Positions 45,476 through 54,087 are shown, counted from the first letter of the stretch. The stretch is 64,000 nt of DNA from Victivallaceae bacterium (GCA_016292515.1 JAEDIJ010000005.1:1-64000), one strand, 5' to 3'. Translations and numbers: made by a program. The notes: generated from the sequence alone by a model not told the origin.

Positions 45476-46723
45476 TTACTTCGTCGGCACTTCGATCTTG
45501 TCGAAGCCGGTGAAAGGACGCAACACTTCGGGGACGACGATCGAGCCGTCCGGCTGCTGGTAGTTTTCCATGATCGCGATGAGCATCCGGTCGGTGGCGG
45601 CGGTCGCGCTGATCGTGTGGACGAGTTCGCGCTTGTCGCCGTCCTTGTAGCGGATATTCAACCGGCGCGCCTGGAAGTCGAGCAAGTTGGTGTTGCTGGT
45701 GACTTCGCGGTAGCCGTTGAAGCAGGGGAACCACGCTTCGATGTCGTATTTCTTGTAGCCGGGCGCGCCGAGGTCGCCGACGCAGACGTTGACGACGTGG
45801 TAGGCGAGTCCGAGCTGTTGGAGGATCATTTCCTCGTTTTCAAGGCAGAATTCGTGATATTTGACCGACTCCTCGGGACGGCAGAAAATGATCTGCTCGA
45901 CCTTGTGGAACTGGTGCACGCGGAAAATCCCGCGCGACGCCCGCCCGTAACTGCCCGATTCCGTACGGAAGCAGGGGGTGAAAGCGGTGTAGCACAACGG
46001 CAGTTTCGCCCCGTCGAGCACGTCGTCCGCGTGATAGCCGACGAGCGTCTGCTCGCTGGTGCCGATCAGCGCGAGGTCTTCCTTGGCGAGATTGTAGGTC
46101 TGATCGGCGAAAAAGGGCAGATAACCCGTGCCGAAAAGGGTGCGCGCTTTGGCGGCGCAGGGCGTCATGAACGGCGTGAATCCGCGCGAGACGAGAAATT
46201 TCTGCACCCAGAAAAAGAAACTCTGGGCGAGGATGGCGCCTTTGCCTTTCCAATAGTAGAAACCCGCCTGCGCGACTTTGGCGCCGCGGCCGATGTCGAG
46301 GATGTCAAGCGTTTCGCCCAACTCCTGATGATCCCGGATCTTGAAATCAAAGGTCGGGATGGTGCCGACTTTGCGCACTTCGAGGTTGTCGGCGTCGGTT
46401 TCGCCCTCCGGCACGTCGGCACTGAGCAAGTTGGGCATCAAAGCGACGATGTCGTCGATCTTTTTCTGCAATTCCGCCTGGGTGGCTTCCTTTTCGGAGA
46501 TCTCGCCGCGCATCGCCTTGACGCGCTCGCGGGCGGCGGGGTCGGCGGCGCACGTTTTGCTGAGTTTGTTGCGCTCGGCGCGGAGCGTTTCGATCTCACC
46601 TGTCACCTTGCGGCACTCGGCATCAATTTCGAGCAACGCCTTGACGTCGACGTCGAAACCGCGTTTGGTGCAGTTGTTTTGGATCATTTCCGGATTGCTC
46701 CGGATAAGTTTCATATCAAGCAT
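45476..46723 (-). CDS. serS: seryl-tRNA synthetase
   Basis: 415 residues. The N-terminal coiled-coil arm spans about residues 28-100 (GEIETLRAERNKLSK, QAELQKKIDDIVAL). Class II motif 2 is CFRTESGSYGRASRGIFRVHQF and motif 3 is near the C-terminus (TDRMLIAIMENYQQPDGSI). TSEQTLVGYH is the serine pocket. It charges tRNA-Ser. It lies between the rpiB-glyA gene and the aminotransferase, all on one strand, which makes a serine-centred operon. Confidence 0.97.
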   Translation of the reverse strand: MLDMKLIRSNPEMIQNNCTKRGFDVDVKALLEIDAECRKVTGEIETLRAERNKLSKTCAADPAARERVKAMRGEISEKEATQAELQKKIDDIVALMPNLLSADVPEGETDADNLEVRKVGTIPTFDFKIRDHQELGETLDILDIGRGAKVAQAGFYYWKGKGAILAQSFFFWVQKFLVSRGFTPFMTPCAAKARTLFGTGYLPFFADQTYNLAKEDLALIGTSEQTLVGYHADDVLDGAKLPLCYTAFTPCFRTESGSYGRASRGIFRVHQFHKVEQIIFCRPEESVKYHEFCLENEEMILQQLGLAYHVVNVCVGDLGAPGYKKYDIEAWFPCFNGYREVTSNTNLLDFQARRLNIRYKDGDKRELVHTISATAATDRMLIAIMENYQQPDGSIVVPEVLRPFTGFDKIEVPTK

Positions 46724-46747
46724 TTTCTCTTTTCCTTTCCCGGCAGA

Positions 46748-48460
46748 TCAGAATTGCGGCATCGGATAGTCCGCCATAAAGGCCTGGACTTCTTCGCCGA
46801 GCTTACGCAACGCCGCTTCATCCTCGCGGAGCGCGACGCCGCGCTCGATGAAGTCCGCGACGCGCACCATTTCCGCTTCTTTGAGACCGCGGGTGGTCAC
46901 CGCCGGAGTGCCGATGCGGATGCCGCTGGTGACAAAAGGCTTTTCGGGGTCGAAGGGGATCATATTCTTGTTGACGGTGATGTGCGCCAGATCGAGCGCG
47001 TTGGCAACCGCTTTGCCGGTCGCCTGCTTCGGGCGCAAGTCGATCAGCATCAAGTGGTTGTCAGTGCCGCCGGAAACGATGCGGAAACCGCGCGAGGCAA
47101 GCTCGGAAGCGAGTTTCGCGGCGTTGAGTTTCACCTGGTGCTGGTAGCGTTTGAAATCATCGCTCAACGCTTCCTTGAAGCAGACCGCCTTGGCGGCGAT
47201 GACGTGTTCCAGCGGGCCGCCCTGCAAGCCGGGGAAGACCGCGGAGTTGATCGCTTTGAGATACTGCTCGCGGCAGAGGATCAGACCGCCGCGGGGGCCG
47301 CGGAGCGTCTTGTGTGTCGTCGTCGTCACGATGTCGCAATAAGGCACCGGACTGGGATGCTCGCCCGCCGCGACGAGACCGGCGATGTGCGCCATATCGA
47401 CCCAGAGGATCGCACCGACCTTGTCGGCGATCTCACGCAGACGCGCGAAGTCGATGATGCGCGGATAGGCGCTCGCTCCGGCGAGGATCATCTTGGGCTT
47501 GTTTTCAACGGCGAGTTTTTCGACTTCGTCGTAATCGATCATTTCGGTCTCGCGGCTGACGCCGTAGGCGACCATGTTGTAGAGTTTGCCCGAGAAATTC
47601 AGCGGGTGACCGTGGGTCAGGTGGCCGCCGTGGTCGAGGCTCATCGCCAGTACCGTGTCGCCCGGCTGGCACATCGCCGTGTAGACCGCCTGATTGGCGC
47701 CGCTGCCGCTGTGGGGCTGAACATTCGCCGCTTCCGCGCCGAAAAGTTTCTTGACGCGCTCGATCGCGAGCGTTTCGACTTCGTCGATATGGGCACAGCC
47801 GTTGTAGTAACGCTTGCCGGAGTAGCCCTCGGCGTATTTGTTGGTCATTACCGAACCCTGCGCCGCGCGCACCGCGCAACTGGCGAAGTTTTCACTCGCG
47901 ATCAACTCGATGCCGTCATTCTGACGCGCCGCTTCGCGGTCGATGATCGCCGCGACTTCGGGGTCGGAAACGCGCACCGCGGCGATGTCGTCGTAACTGG
48001 CGATCTCGATCTTGTTGAGCCGGCGTTCGTGACGGGGATCGCCGCTGAAAGGCGTCGCAAGCCACGTTTTGAGGATCGATTTCATCTCGTCGGCGGTCGT
48101 GAAGTCCGCGGGCAGCACAAGAAGATTGGAAGCGTTGTGCTCGCGGCTCTTGGCGGCAACGGCATCGCTGTAAGCGACGCACCCGCGCACGCCGTGGAAA
48201 CGGTTGCCGACGATCCCCATGCCGACGCCGGAGCGGCAGATGAGGACGGCGGCGTCCGCTTCGCCGAGCGAGACCGCTTTTGCCGCCTTGGCACCGAAAT
48301 CCGGATAGTCATCCGCCGGATCGACCGCATAAGCACCGCAGTCGATCACGTTGTGACCGCTTTCACGCAAAATGGAGGCGATTTCTTCTTTGATCGCGAA
48401 ACCGCCGTGGTCGGCGGCGAGGGCGATGGCAAGTTTACGATTGGCGATTTCTTTCAACAT
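46748..48460 (-). CDS. glyA: fused ribose-5-phosphate isomerase B and serine hydroxymethyltransferase
   Basis: 570 residues in one frame. Residues 1-150 are RpiB-like: AADHGGFAIKE, ILICRSGVGMGI with the catalytic Cys, and REHNASNLLVLP. From about 160 comes a complete SHMT: ELIASENFAS, TNKYAEGYSGKRYYNGC, VQPHSGSGANQAVYTAM, DMAHIAGLVAAG, and TTTTHKTLRGPRGG with the PLP lysine. RpiB interconverts ribulose- and ribose-5-phosphate; GlyA makes glycine and methylene-THF from serine. The linker is short and no internal start is obvious. Both products feed purine synthesis. A strong GGAG site precedes the ATG. Confidence 0.93.
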   Translation of the reverse strand: MLKEIANRKLAIALAADHGGFAIKEEIASILRESGHNVIDCGAYAVDPADDYPDFGAKAAKAVSLGEADAAVLICRSGVGMGIVGNRFHGVRGCVAYSDAVAAKSREHNASNLLVLPADFTTADEMKSILKTWLATPFSGDPRHERRLNKIEIASYDDIAAVRVSDPEVAAIIDREAARQNDGIELIASENFASCAVRAAQGSVMTNKYAEGYSGKRYYNGCAHIDEVETLAIERVKKLFGAEAANVQPHSGSGANQAVYTAMCQPGDTVLAMSLDHGGHLTHGHPLNFSGKLYNMVAYGVSRETEMIDYDEVEKLAVENKPKMILAGASAYPRIIDFARLREIADKVGAILWVDMAHIAGLVAAGEHPSPVPYCDIVTTTTHKTLRGPRGGLILCREQYLKAINSAVFPGLQGGPLEHVIAAKAVCFKEALSDDFKRYQHQVKLNAAKLASELASRGFRIVSGGTDNHLMLIDLRPKQATGKAVANALDLAHITVNKNMIPFDPEKPFVTSGIRIGTPAVTTRGLKEAEMVRVADFIERGVALREDEAALRKLGEEVQAFMADYPMPQF

Positions 48461-48505
48461 TTTTTCACATCTCCTAAATTTGGTAGAATGATCGCGTTAA
48501 AGCAG

Positions 48506-48559
48506 TATGATATAATATATATCATAAGCGCGCTTTTTGCCAGTGCAAAAAGCGCGCTT
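48506..48559 (-). promoter_or_regulatory. terminator hairpin overlapping the rpiB-glyA promoter
   Basis: A 15-bp perfect stem (48526-48540 with 48545-48559, loop CAGT) follows the ACT gene. On the minus strand the -35 TTGCAC (48548-48543) lies in its loop and stem; a 16-base spacer leads to TATGAT. The -10 region is itself a 9+9 perfect palindrome (48506-48526, TATGATATA arms). Confidence 0.7.
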
Positions 48560-48587
48560 GACGGGAATTTCAACAACGATTGTGGGA

Positions 48588-49013
48588 TCAGCCGAAAATT
48601 TCTGTGCTCGCGAGCATTTCCACCGCTTCGCCCGCAAGTGCCTTCTCCGCCGCTTCCGCGTCGGCGAAACGGAAAATCAACGCCGCCCGCTTCGCATCCG
48701 CATAGGGAAACGCATACATATATTCAACCGACAAATTATGTTTATCAATGATGCTCAACACGTCGGCAAGCCCGCCCGCGCGGTCCGGCACGCTCAACGC
48801 GAGCACATCCGTCAGTTTGACGACGAATCCCGCCTTTTCCAACACGCTTTTTGCCGCCTGATCGTCTTTCACCAGCATCCGCAAGATCCCGAATTGCTGC
48901 GTGTCCGCCAGCGAAAGCGCACGCATGTCGATCGAATTTTCTTTGAGCACTTTGCAAACCGCCGAGAGCGCACCCGGCCGGTTTTCCACAAAAAGCGAAA
49001 TTTGTTTGAGCAT
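48588..49013 (-). CDS. tandem ACT-domain protein
   Basis: 141 residues made of two ACT domains: KQISLFVENRPGALSAVCKVL (residues 1-70) and LALSVPDRAGGLADVLSIID (70-141). Stand-alone double ACT proteins of this kind bind amino acids and are thought to act as sensors or regulators. ATG 49013 has GAGGAG upstream. It lies upstream of the rpiB-glyA gene on the same strand, separated by a terminator, so a link with serine/glycine metabolism is plausible. Confidence 0.88.
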   Translation of the reverse strand: MLKQISLFVENRPGALSAVCKVLKENSIDMRALSLADTQQFGILRMLVKDDQAAKSVLEKAGFVVKLTDVLALSVPDRAGGLADVLSIIDKHNLSVEYMYAFPYADAKRAALIFRFADAEAAEKALAGEAVEMLASTEIFG

Positions 49014-49043
49014 TTCCCGCGACTCCTCTCTTGTCTTTGGTGC

Positions 49044-49072
49044 AATATAGTGCGAGATCAAGAAAAAAACAA
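49044..49072 (-). promoter_or_regulatory. promoter of the ACT gene
   Basis: Minus strand TTGTTT (49072-49067), 17-base spacer, TATATT (49049-49044), 30 bases before the start. Confidence 0.7.
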
Positions 49073-49116
49073 GCGCGTTTTTACACTTTCGGCAAAGAAA
49101 GCAAAGAAGAGCGAAA

Positions 49117-49391
49117 TGGGAGCAAGAGGGCCGCTCACGCCGCGCCCTCTTGACTCCCCAAGCGCCCGCCACAGGCGGGACTTTGTACCTGCCGCAGATA
49201 TTTGCGAAACTTGCGTTTTGCCCGCGCTCGGAACGGCTGTCCCCGCAAATCTCCGCGGTCGTCTATATTTGTTACTGCAAATAGTCCTGCGTCCCACGCG
49301 GGCTAATGCTCCGCTCTGCCGCTCCGCCCGCCCGACTCCCCGATGGGCGACACTCCCCACGCCGATGTCAATCTCGCGGATACCCCCGCGA
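49117..49391 (-). repeat. dispersed structured repeat, copy B
   Basis: Inverse of copy A at 40831, sharing all its marks; the terminal hairpin reads CAAGAGGGC...GCCCTCTTG with an altered loop and changed pairs that still match. It lies between the ACT promoter and tRNA-Asp. No gene in this 540-base gap. Confidence 0.75.
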
Positions 49392-49424
49392 AAATAGCGG
49401 ACTTGCCACGCAGATGGAAAATTT

Positions 49425-49504
49425 GAAACCGCGAATAAACACGAATCAACACGAATGAAAAAGGGAAAAAATATTAGTGTTTATTAGTGTGCATTAGTGG
49501 TTTC
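49425..49504. repeat. 32-bp imperfect inverted repeat built of ACACGAAT units
   Basis: GAAACC plus ACACGAAT-like units at 49425-49456 pairs with ATTAGTGT-like units ending GGTTTC at 49473-49504; 25 of 32 positions match. It lies just after the tRNA-Asp terminator. Confidence 0.65.
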
Positions 49505-49512
49505 AAAAAAAC

Positions 49513-49542
49513 AAAAAAAGACTGTCGCATTTGCAACAGTCT
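49513..49542 (-). terminator. terminator of tRNA-Asp
   Basis: Minus strand AGACTGT-TGCAAATGCG-ACAGTCT followed by TTTTTT, 12 bases after the tRNA. Confidence 0.85.
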
Positions 49543-49553
49543 CTGGAAAAGAG

Positions 49554-49630
49554 TGGCGAGAGAGACGGGACTCGAACCCGCAACACCCACCGTGACAGGG
49601 TGGTACTCTAACCAATTGAGCTACTCCCCC
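49554..49630 (-). tRNA. tRNA-Asp (anticodon GUC)
   Basis: Acceptor GGGGGAG pairs with CTCTCTC, anticodon stem CCACC/GGTGG carries loop CTGTCAC (anticodon GTC), T-arm GCGGGTTCGAGTCCCGT, discriminator G and encoded CCA. Confidence 0.95.
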
Positions 49631-49665
49631 GCTAAAAAGTTTTACAGCCTTTCAGCGTGTTCTAT

Positions 49666-49693
49666 AATATAACTCCGAAACGACGGTTTTCAA
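49666..49693 (-). promoter_or_regulatory. promoter of tRNA-Asp
   Basis: Minus strand TTGAAA (49693-49688), 16-base spacer, TATATT (49671-49666). Confidence 0.6.
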
Positions 49694-49721
49694 GTAACCG
49701 CCGTGAAAAAAGTCGAAAATT

Positions 49722-50198
49722 TTATTTTCTGCCGAGATCGAACATCGCGAGGTTGCCGTCGCGCAGTTTTTCCGGGAAGTTTTCGACGATCACTTCGTGC
49801 CACAAATCGACGCTGATGTTTTCCAGATGCTTCGAGAGCGCGCCGAGGATGAGGACGTTGAGCGCCTTGGGATTATTTAATTCCTTGACGGGCACGTCGT
49901 CGGGGGTGATGAGTACGCCGCCCCGGCGGAGTTTGCCGAGGACGAGTTCCACCTGATCCATTTCCAGCACGGCGAGGATGTCGCATTCCCCGTCGGGGAC
50001 CATGGGACTTGCGACGTTTTCACCGAAGCGGACTTCGCTCGACACCGAGCCGCCGCGCTGGCTCATTCCGTGGACTTCGCTCTTTTTGACGTCGTATCCG
50101 CTGCGGAAAAGCACTTCCGCGAGGATATCGGTGACTTTGAGGACGCCCTGACCGCCGAGACCGGCGACGATGACATTTTGAACTTTTTGAGAAGCCAT
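49722..50198 (-). CDS. iorB: indolepyruvate:ferredoxin oxidoreductase beta subunit
   Basis: 158 residues of the 2-oxoacid oxidoreductase gamma-type fold: NVIVAGLGGQGVLKVTDILAEV and SEVHGMSQRGGSV are diagnostic. With IorA it oxidises arylpyruvates from aromatic amino acids to acyl-CoA, reducing ferredoxin, or runs in reverse. It is somewhat shorter than most IorB (about 190-200). It begins 14 bases after iorA. Only a weak GGGGG upstream of the ATG. Confidence 0.9.
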   Translation of the reverse strand: MASQKVQNVIVAGLGGQGVLKVTDILAEVLFRSGYDVKKSEVHGMSQRGGSVSSEVRFGENVASPMVPDGECDILAVLEMDQVELVLGKLRRGGVLITPDDVPVKELNNPKALNVLILGALSKHLENISVDLWHEVIVENFPEKLRDGNLAMFDLGRK

Positions 50199-50212
50199 GG
50201 ATAACCCCCTTG

Positions 50213-51793
50213 TCAATTTCCCATTTTCTTACTGCGGACGGCGGCGATAACGCAGGGGCGGCGCACGACGATCACGCTGGTGCGCGTCGCGGCGAGACAC
50301 TCCTCGACGAGCGATTTGAATTTTTCCGGTTCGGCGGTCGAGTCGACGACGGCGACGAATTCGACGCCGATGCCGCAGACGATATCTTCGGGCATCAGCC
50401 GCGGCGCGGGATCGACGTGATTGAGTTTTTTGCCGGTGCCGGGATTTTCCTGCATGCCGGTCATTGCGGTCGTGCGGTTGTCGAGGATGATCAACAAATG
50501 TCCCGTTGCCGGAGTATTGTAGACCATTTCGACGACGCCGTTGATGCCGGTGTGAAAGAACGTGCTGTCGCCGATGACGCTGACGACGCGGCGCGCTTCC
50601 TTTTCGGGAAGCATTTTGCGCAAGCCGAGTCCGACGGTGACGCTCGCTCCCATGCAGACGCAGGCGTGGATCGCGTTAAAGGGCGGCATCACGCCGAGCG
50701 TGTAGCAGCCGATATCGCCGGAAACCAGACAGCCGAGGTCGCGGAGCGTTTCAAAGGTCTTGCGGTGGGGGCATCCGGGGCAAAGTTGCGGCGGATGCGG
50801 CGCGACGGCGGGCGCCGGAGCGGGAGTCGGGTCGTGCGCCAGAAGTTTGCGGACGCGGTCGACGTTGAGTTCGCCGAAGCGGAATTCCTCCTCGGCGGCG
50901 TCGATCTTGATGCCGAGTGCGCGGACGGCGTCGGCGAGGTAGGGATCGCCCTCCTCGACGACGACGAGCCGTTTGACGCGGCCGGCGAAATCGCGGATCG
51001 CTTTTTCCGGCAGCGGATGGGTGAAGCCGAGTTTGAAGATCGACGCTTCCGGCGCGGCTTCGCGGGCGTGCTGATAGGAAATGCCGCTTGTGATGATACC
51101 GAGTTCCGACGAATTCAAGGTGATCTTGTTGTACTGATTCTTTTCGTTGATCTCGCGCATCTTGGCGAGGTCGCCGCGCAGTCTGCGGTGGGCGAGCCGC
51201 GCAAAGGCGGGCACCATCACGTTGCTTTTGGGATCGACGGCAAAGGCGCCTTCGCGCTTGGCGTCGGGAGCCGCCTTGCGCCGTTCGACGACGCACTTGC
51301 TGTGGCAGACGCGCGTCGTCATACGGAAAAGGACGGGACTGCGGAATTGATCGGCGAGCGCGAACGCCGCGCAGAGGAAATCGTAGCACTCCTGCGAATC
51401 GGCGGGCTCAAACATCGGCACGCCGGCGGAAACCGCGTAACGGCGGTTGTCCTGCTCATTCTGGCTCGACGCCATTCCGGGATCGTCGGCGCTGATGACG
51501 ACCAGCCCGCCCGGAGTTCCGCTGTAAGCGATCGTGAAAAAGGGGTCGGCGGCGACGTTGAGTCCGACGTGTTTCATCGTGACGAGCGAGCGTCCGCCCG
51601 CGAGCGCGACGCCGATGGCGGTTTCGAGCGCGCATTTTTCATTGGGTTCCCATTCGGCGGAGCCGCCGAGTTTGGAGAAGTCGTCGAGGATCTCCGACGA
51701 CGGCGTGCCGGGGTAGCCGCACCCCAGATTGACGCCGCAGTCGAGCGCGGCGAGGGCGACTGCCTCGTTCCCGCTCAAAAGTTGTTTTTTCAT
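50213..51793 (-). CDS. iorA: indolepyruvate:ferredoxin oxidoreductase alpha subunit lacking the ferredoxin domain
   Basis: 526 residues. The N-terminal pyrimidine-binding domain has GCGYPGTPSSEILDDF and KHVGLNVAADPF; a middle domain precedes LCPGCPHRKTFE; the TPP domain has GDIGCYTLG, MGASVTVGLG and IGDSTFFHTGINGV with NRTTAMTGMQENPGTG. Usual IorA is about 600 residues and ends in two 4Fe-4S clusters; here the protein stops after VVRRPC and 14 more residues, with iorB starting at once. The missing clusters imply a separate ferredoxin. Confidence 0.92.
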   Translation of the reverse strand: MKKQLLSGNEAVALAALDCGVNLGCGYPGTPSSEILDDFSKLGGSAEWEPNEKCALETAIGVALAGGRSLVTMKHVGLNVAADPFFTIAYSGTPGGLVVISADDPGMASSQNEQDNRRYAVSAGVPMFEPADSQECYDFLCAAFALADQFRSPVLFRMTTRVCHSKCVVERRKAAPDAKREGAFAVDPKSNVMVPAFARLAHRRLRGDLAKMREINEKNQYNKITLNSSELGIITSGISYQHAREAAPEASIFKLGFTHPLPEKAIRDFAGRVKRLVVVEEGDPYLADAVRALGIKIDAAEEEFRFGELNVDRVRKLLAHDPTPAPAPAVAPHPPQLCPGCPHRKTFETLRDLGCLVSGDIGCYTLGVMPPFNAIHACVCMGASVTVGLGLRKMLPEKEARRVVSVIGDSTFFHTGINGVVEMVYNTPATGHLLIILDNRTTAMTGMQENPGTGKKLNHVDPAPRLMPEDIVCGIGVEFVAVVDSTAEPEKFKSLVEECLAATRTSVIVVRRPCVIAAVRSKKMGN

Positions 51794-53229
51794 TCCTTAT
51801 TCCTTTCGATCTGACCATTCAGTTGATCCATAATCGCATCGAATTTTTCCAGTTCAAGGGCGACGGCGTTGGCAAGCTCCTCCGCTTCGGCGGCGTCCGG
51901 CGTGTAGCCGGGATCATCGAGCATTTTGAGCGTTTCGGCGAAGCGGTGCGAGAGCGTCGCACATTCATTCAGATGCTGTTTCTCGATCGCCGAGGGATCT
52001 TTTTCGGATTCGGCGAGGAAATCGAAAAACGCCTGTCTTTCCTCGACGGCGTCGAGAATATCGCGGCGTATCGGCGCTTTGATCTCGTCGTCGTCGCGGT
52101 TGTAGGTTTCGAGATGCTCCTCGAAATGCTCTTCCAGCATCGTCTTGAAAATTTCTCTCTGCGCGTCGTCGGCAAAAGCGGCGTCGCCGAAAAAATGTTG
52201 AAAAAATACCTCGAAATCGGTCGCTCTGCCGTAGCAGGCGTCGAGGATGAAAGCCTCCATTTCAGCGGGGGTGAAAGTCGAGCCGATCGACTTCAAAATC
52301 GCGCCGACGTTTGCCGTGTCGCCGCTTGAAAGCGTCACGAAATCGGGTACGCCTCCGTCGTCTTCGGAGTCCTCATTCATCCGCGAAAGCGGCACCAGTA
52401 CCGCGTGACCGCTCTCGGTGTGGATGGTCAACCCCTGCGAGTCGCGGACGTATTCGTCGAGCGAAGCGGCGGCTTCGGGAAGCGTTTCCCCGGCGAGGAA
52501 GATCCCCCACGCGAGTTGCTCCGGGATATCGAGATATTCCTCAAAGCGGTCGAAAACCTTTACGATCGCCGCATCGAGCGCGGCGACCGCTTTTTCGCGT
52601 TTCGCCGCCGAACGGTTGTCCGCCGCGAGAAATTCGACGTCGAAGATCCCCTTGTTGAAATCGACGACCGTCAGCATCAAGGCGTCGCCGAGCGAAAAAT
52701 CGTGATTGCGGTAAAATTGCGCGAGGTCGAAAACGGTGAGCGTCACAGGTTCACTGCCGGAGCGCGATTTTTTGAGATGAGCATTCGCCGTGGAATCGGC
52801 GATCAGAAAATCGAAAAGCTGTTCCGAGCCGAGGAGAAGATGATAGTGAAAAATTTTGCCGAGCGGTGCGGTGACGTTTCTTTGCCCGACGGGAGATTGC
52901 GCGAGGCGCAAAACGGCTTCCGATGGAAAGACTTCCGGCGCGGCAAAGGGGGCGAAACGGTGCCCCGGCACGAGGATGCCTTCGGCAATCTCCCACTCGT
53001 CGGGGGTGATCAGGAAACGGCGGCGATCGAAAAAGCAGTCACGCCGCACCAAGACGTCCTTTTCCGAAAAAAAGCGGTCGTCGCCGTCGAGAATGCGGTA
53101 GATGCGGTCGCGCGTCGCCGCCGAGACGTTGCCGCACTTCTTTGCGATCTCCGCGACGGAAAAAGTGCCGCCGGCAACTTCCACGGCTTTTTCAATGTCG
53201 TTGATCGAAATATCTTCGCGTTTCGCCAT
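51790..53229 (-). CDS. large cytosolic protein with N-terminal winged-helix-like segment, function unknown
   Basis: 479 residues, acidic overall. Residues 8-50 look like a helix-turn-helix (DIEKAVEVAGGTFSVAEIAKKC and a second helix NVSAATRDRIYRIL). The rest is alpha/beta, with an acidic helical C-terminus; no catalytic motif was recognised. The start at 53229 overlaps the truB stop (TAATG) and has AAGGGTGG upstream. It is cotranscribed with truB and its stop overlaps the iorA start region, so it may be part of one long operon. Function cannot be assigned. Confidence 0.7.
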   Translation of the reverse strand: MAKREDISINDIEKAVEVAGGTFSVAEIAKKCGNVSAATRDRIYRILDGDDRFFSEKDVLVRRDCFFDRRRFLITPDEWEIAEGILVPGHRFAPFAAPEVFPSEAVLRLAQSPVGQRNVTAPLGKIFHYHLLLGSEQLFDFLIADSTANAHLKKSRSGSEPVTLTVFDLAQFYRNHDFSLGDALMLTVVDFNKGIFDVEFLAADNRSAAKREKAVAALDAAIVKVFDRFEEYLDIPEQLAWGIFLAGETLPEAAASLDEYVRDSQGLTIHTESGHAVLVPLSRMNEDSEDDGGVPDFVTLSSGDTANVGAILKSIGSTFTPAEMEAFILDACYGRATDFEVFFQHFFGDAAFADDAQREIFKTMLEEHFEEHLETYNRDDDEIKAPIRRDILDAVEERQAFFDFLAESEKDPSAIEKQHLNECATLSHRFAETLKMLDDPGYTPDAAEAEELANAVALELEKFDAIMDQLNGQIERNKE

Positions 53230-53975
53230 TATTTCCACCCTTTTGAAAATTCGACGAGCAACGTGTTGACGTGATCCGCCAAGGCGTCTTGCTCCATATT
53301 TTTGAGCGCGTCGATCGTGATCGCTTTGTCAAGCGTAAAATTTCCGCTGCGGATGCGCCGCAGTGCGGCAAGCACGCCGCCGCAACCTAATTTCGCGCCG
53401 ACGTCGTGGCAAAAAGTCCGCACGTAAGTCCCTTTGGAGCACGTCATCGTGAAATCGACGTCGGGCAAGGCGACGCGCGAAACGTCGATTTGAGAAATGA
53501 CGATCGGTCGCGCTTCGCGTTCGACTTCCACGCCTTTGCGCGCGAGTTCGTAGAGTTTTTTGCCGCCGACTTTGACCGCGGAAACCATCGGGGGCAACTG
53601 CATTTGCTCGCCCGTGAAAGCCGCCAGCGTTTCGCGCACGAGGCTTTCCGTGATGCCGGAGATGTCTTTTTCCGCGACGATCTCGCCGTCGAGGTCGTAA
53701 CTTGCCGTTTCGACGCCGAGCCGGAGCGTCGCCTGATAACATTTGTCGTCACCGCTTAACTTGTCGCTGAAAGAAGTGAATTTATTCAGGACGAGGATCA
53801 GCAGCCCCGTCGCCGCCGGGTCGAGCGTGCCGCAATGACCGACTTTGGGGATATTGAAGCGGCTGCGCACGAAATTGACGACGTCGAAACTCGTCCAGCC
53901 GGCGGGTTTGTCCACCGGCAGAATGCCCGACGCCTCAAAAATCGGCAGATGATGTTTTTTGGGATTGTAACGCAT
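53229..53975 (-). CDS. truB: tRNA pseudouridine-55 synthase
   Basis: 248 residues. GILPVDKPAGWTSFDVVNFVR and GHCGTLDPAATGLLIL (catalytic Asp) are signature motifs; ASYDLDGE, PPMVSAVKVGGKKLYELARKG and CSKGTYVRTFCHDVG complete the family pattern. It makes pseudouridine 55 in the T-loop of tRNAs. The ATG at 53975 is six bases after a clear -10 box, so the mRNA may lack a leader, and no ribosome site is visible. No infB or rbfA neighbour is seen. Confidence 0.95.
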   Translation of the reverse strand: MRYNPKKHHLPIFEASGILPVDKPAGWTSFDVVNFVRSRFNIPKVGHCGTLDPAATGLLILVLNKFTSFSDKLSGDDKCYQATLRLGVETASYDLDGEIVAEKDISGITESLVRETLAAFTGEQMQLPPMVSAVKVGGKKLYELARKGVEVEREARPIVISQIDVSRVALPDVDFTMTCSKGTYVRTFCHDVGAKLGCGGVLAALRRIRSGNFTLDKAITIDALKNMEQDALADHVNTLLVEFSKGWK

Positions 53976-53981
53976 AAATAT

Positions 53982-54010
53982 AATATAGCACCGTTGCTCC
54001 AAAGGTGCAA
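53982..54010 (-). promoter_or_regulatory. truB promoter, likely leaderless transcript
   Basis: Minus strand TTGCAC (54010-54005), 17-base spacer, TATATT (53987-53982). The start codon begins six bases further, at the expected transcription start. Confidence 0.75.
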
Positions 54011-54019
54011 AACGCCTTT

Positions 54020-54063
54020 GAAAAATAAATGCCGCCGGAAACGCGGGAAAACGCTTCCGGCGG
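54020..54063 (-). terminator. terminator of the GH20 gene
   Basis: Minus strand CCGCCGGAA (54063-54055) pairs with TTCCGGCGG (54040-54032), inner GCG pairs, then ATTTATTTTT. Confidence 0.75.
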
Positions 54064-54087
54064 TGAGATTTCTTTTGCAGTGCGCGT

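Noticed and set aside
44552..48751. Open frame of 1399 codons on the plus strand
   Set aside because: It lies antisense to the aminotransferase, serS and rpiB-glyA genes, which are unambiguous; its residues have no family pattern and are rich in Arg/Asp/Val, as antisense frames in GC-rich DNA are.
50213..50260. IorA truncation caused by a nearby frameshift
   Set aside because: Only 14 bases separate the iorA stop from the iorB start, so no missing ferredoxin domain could be encoded in another frame.
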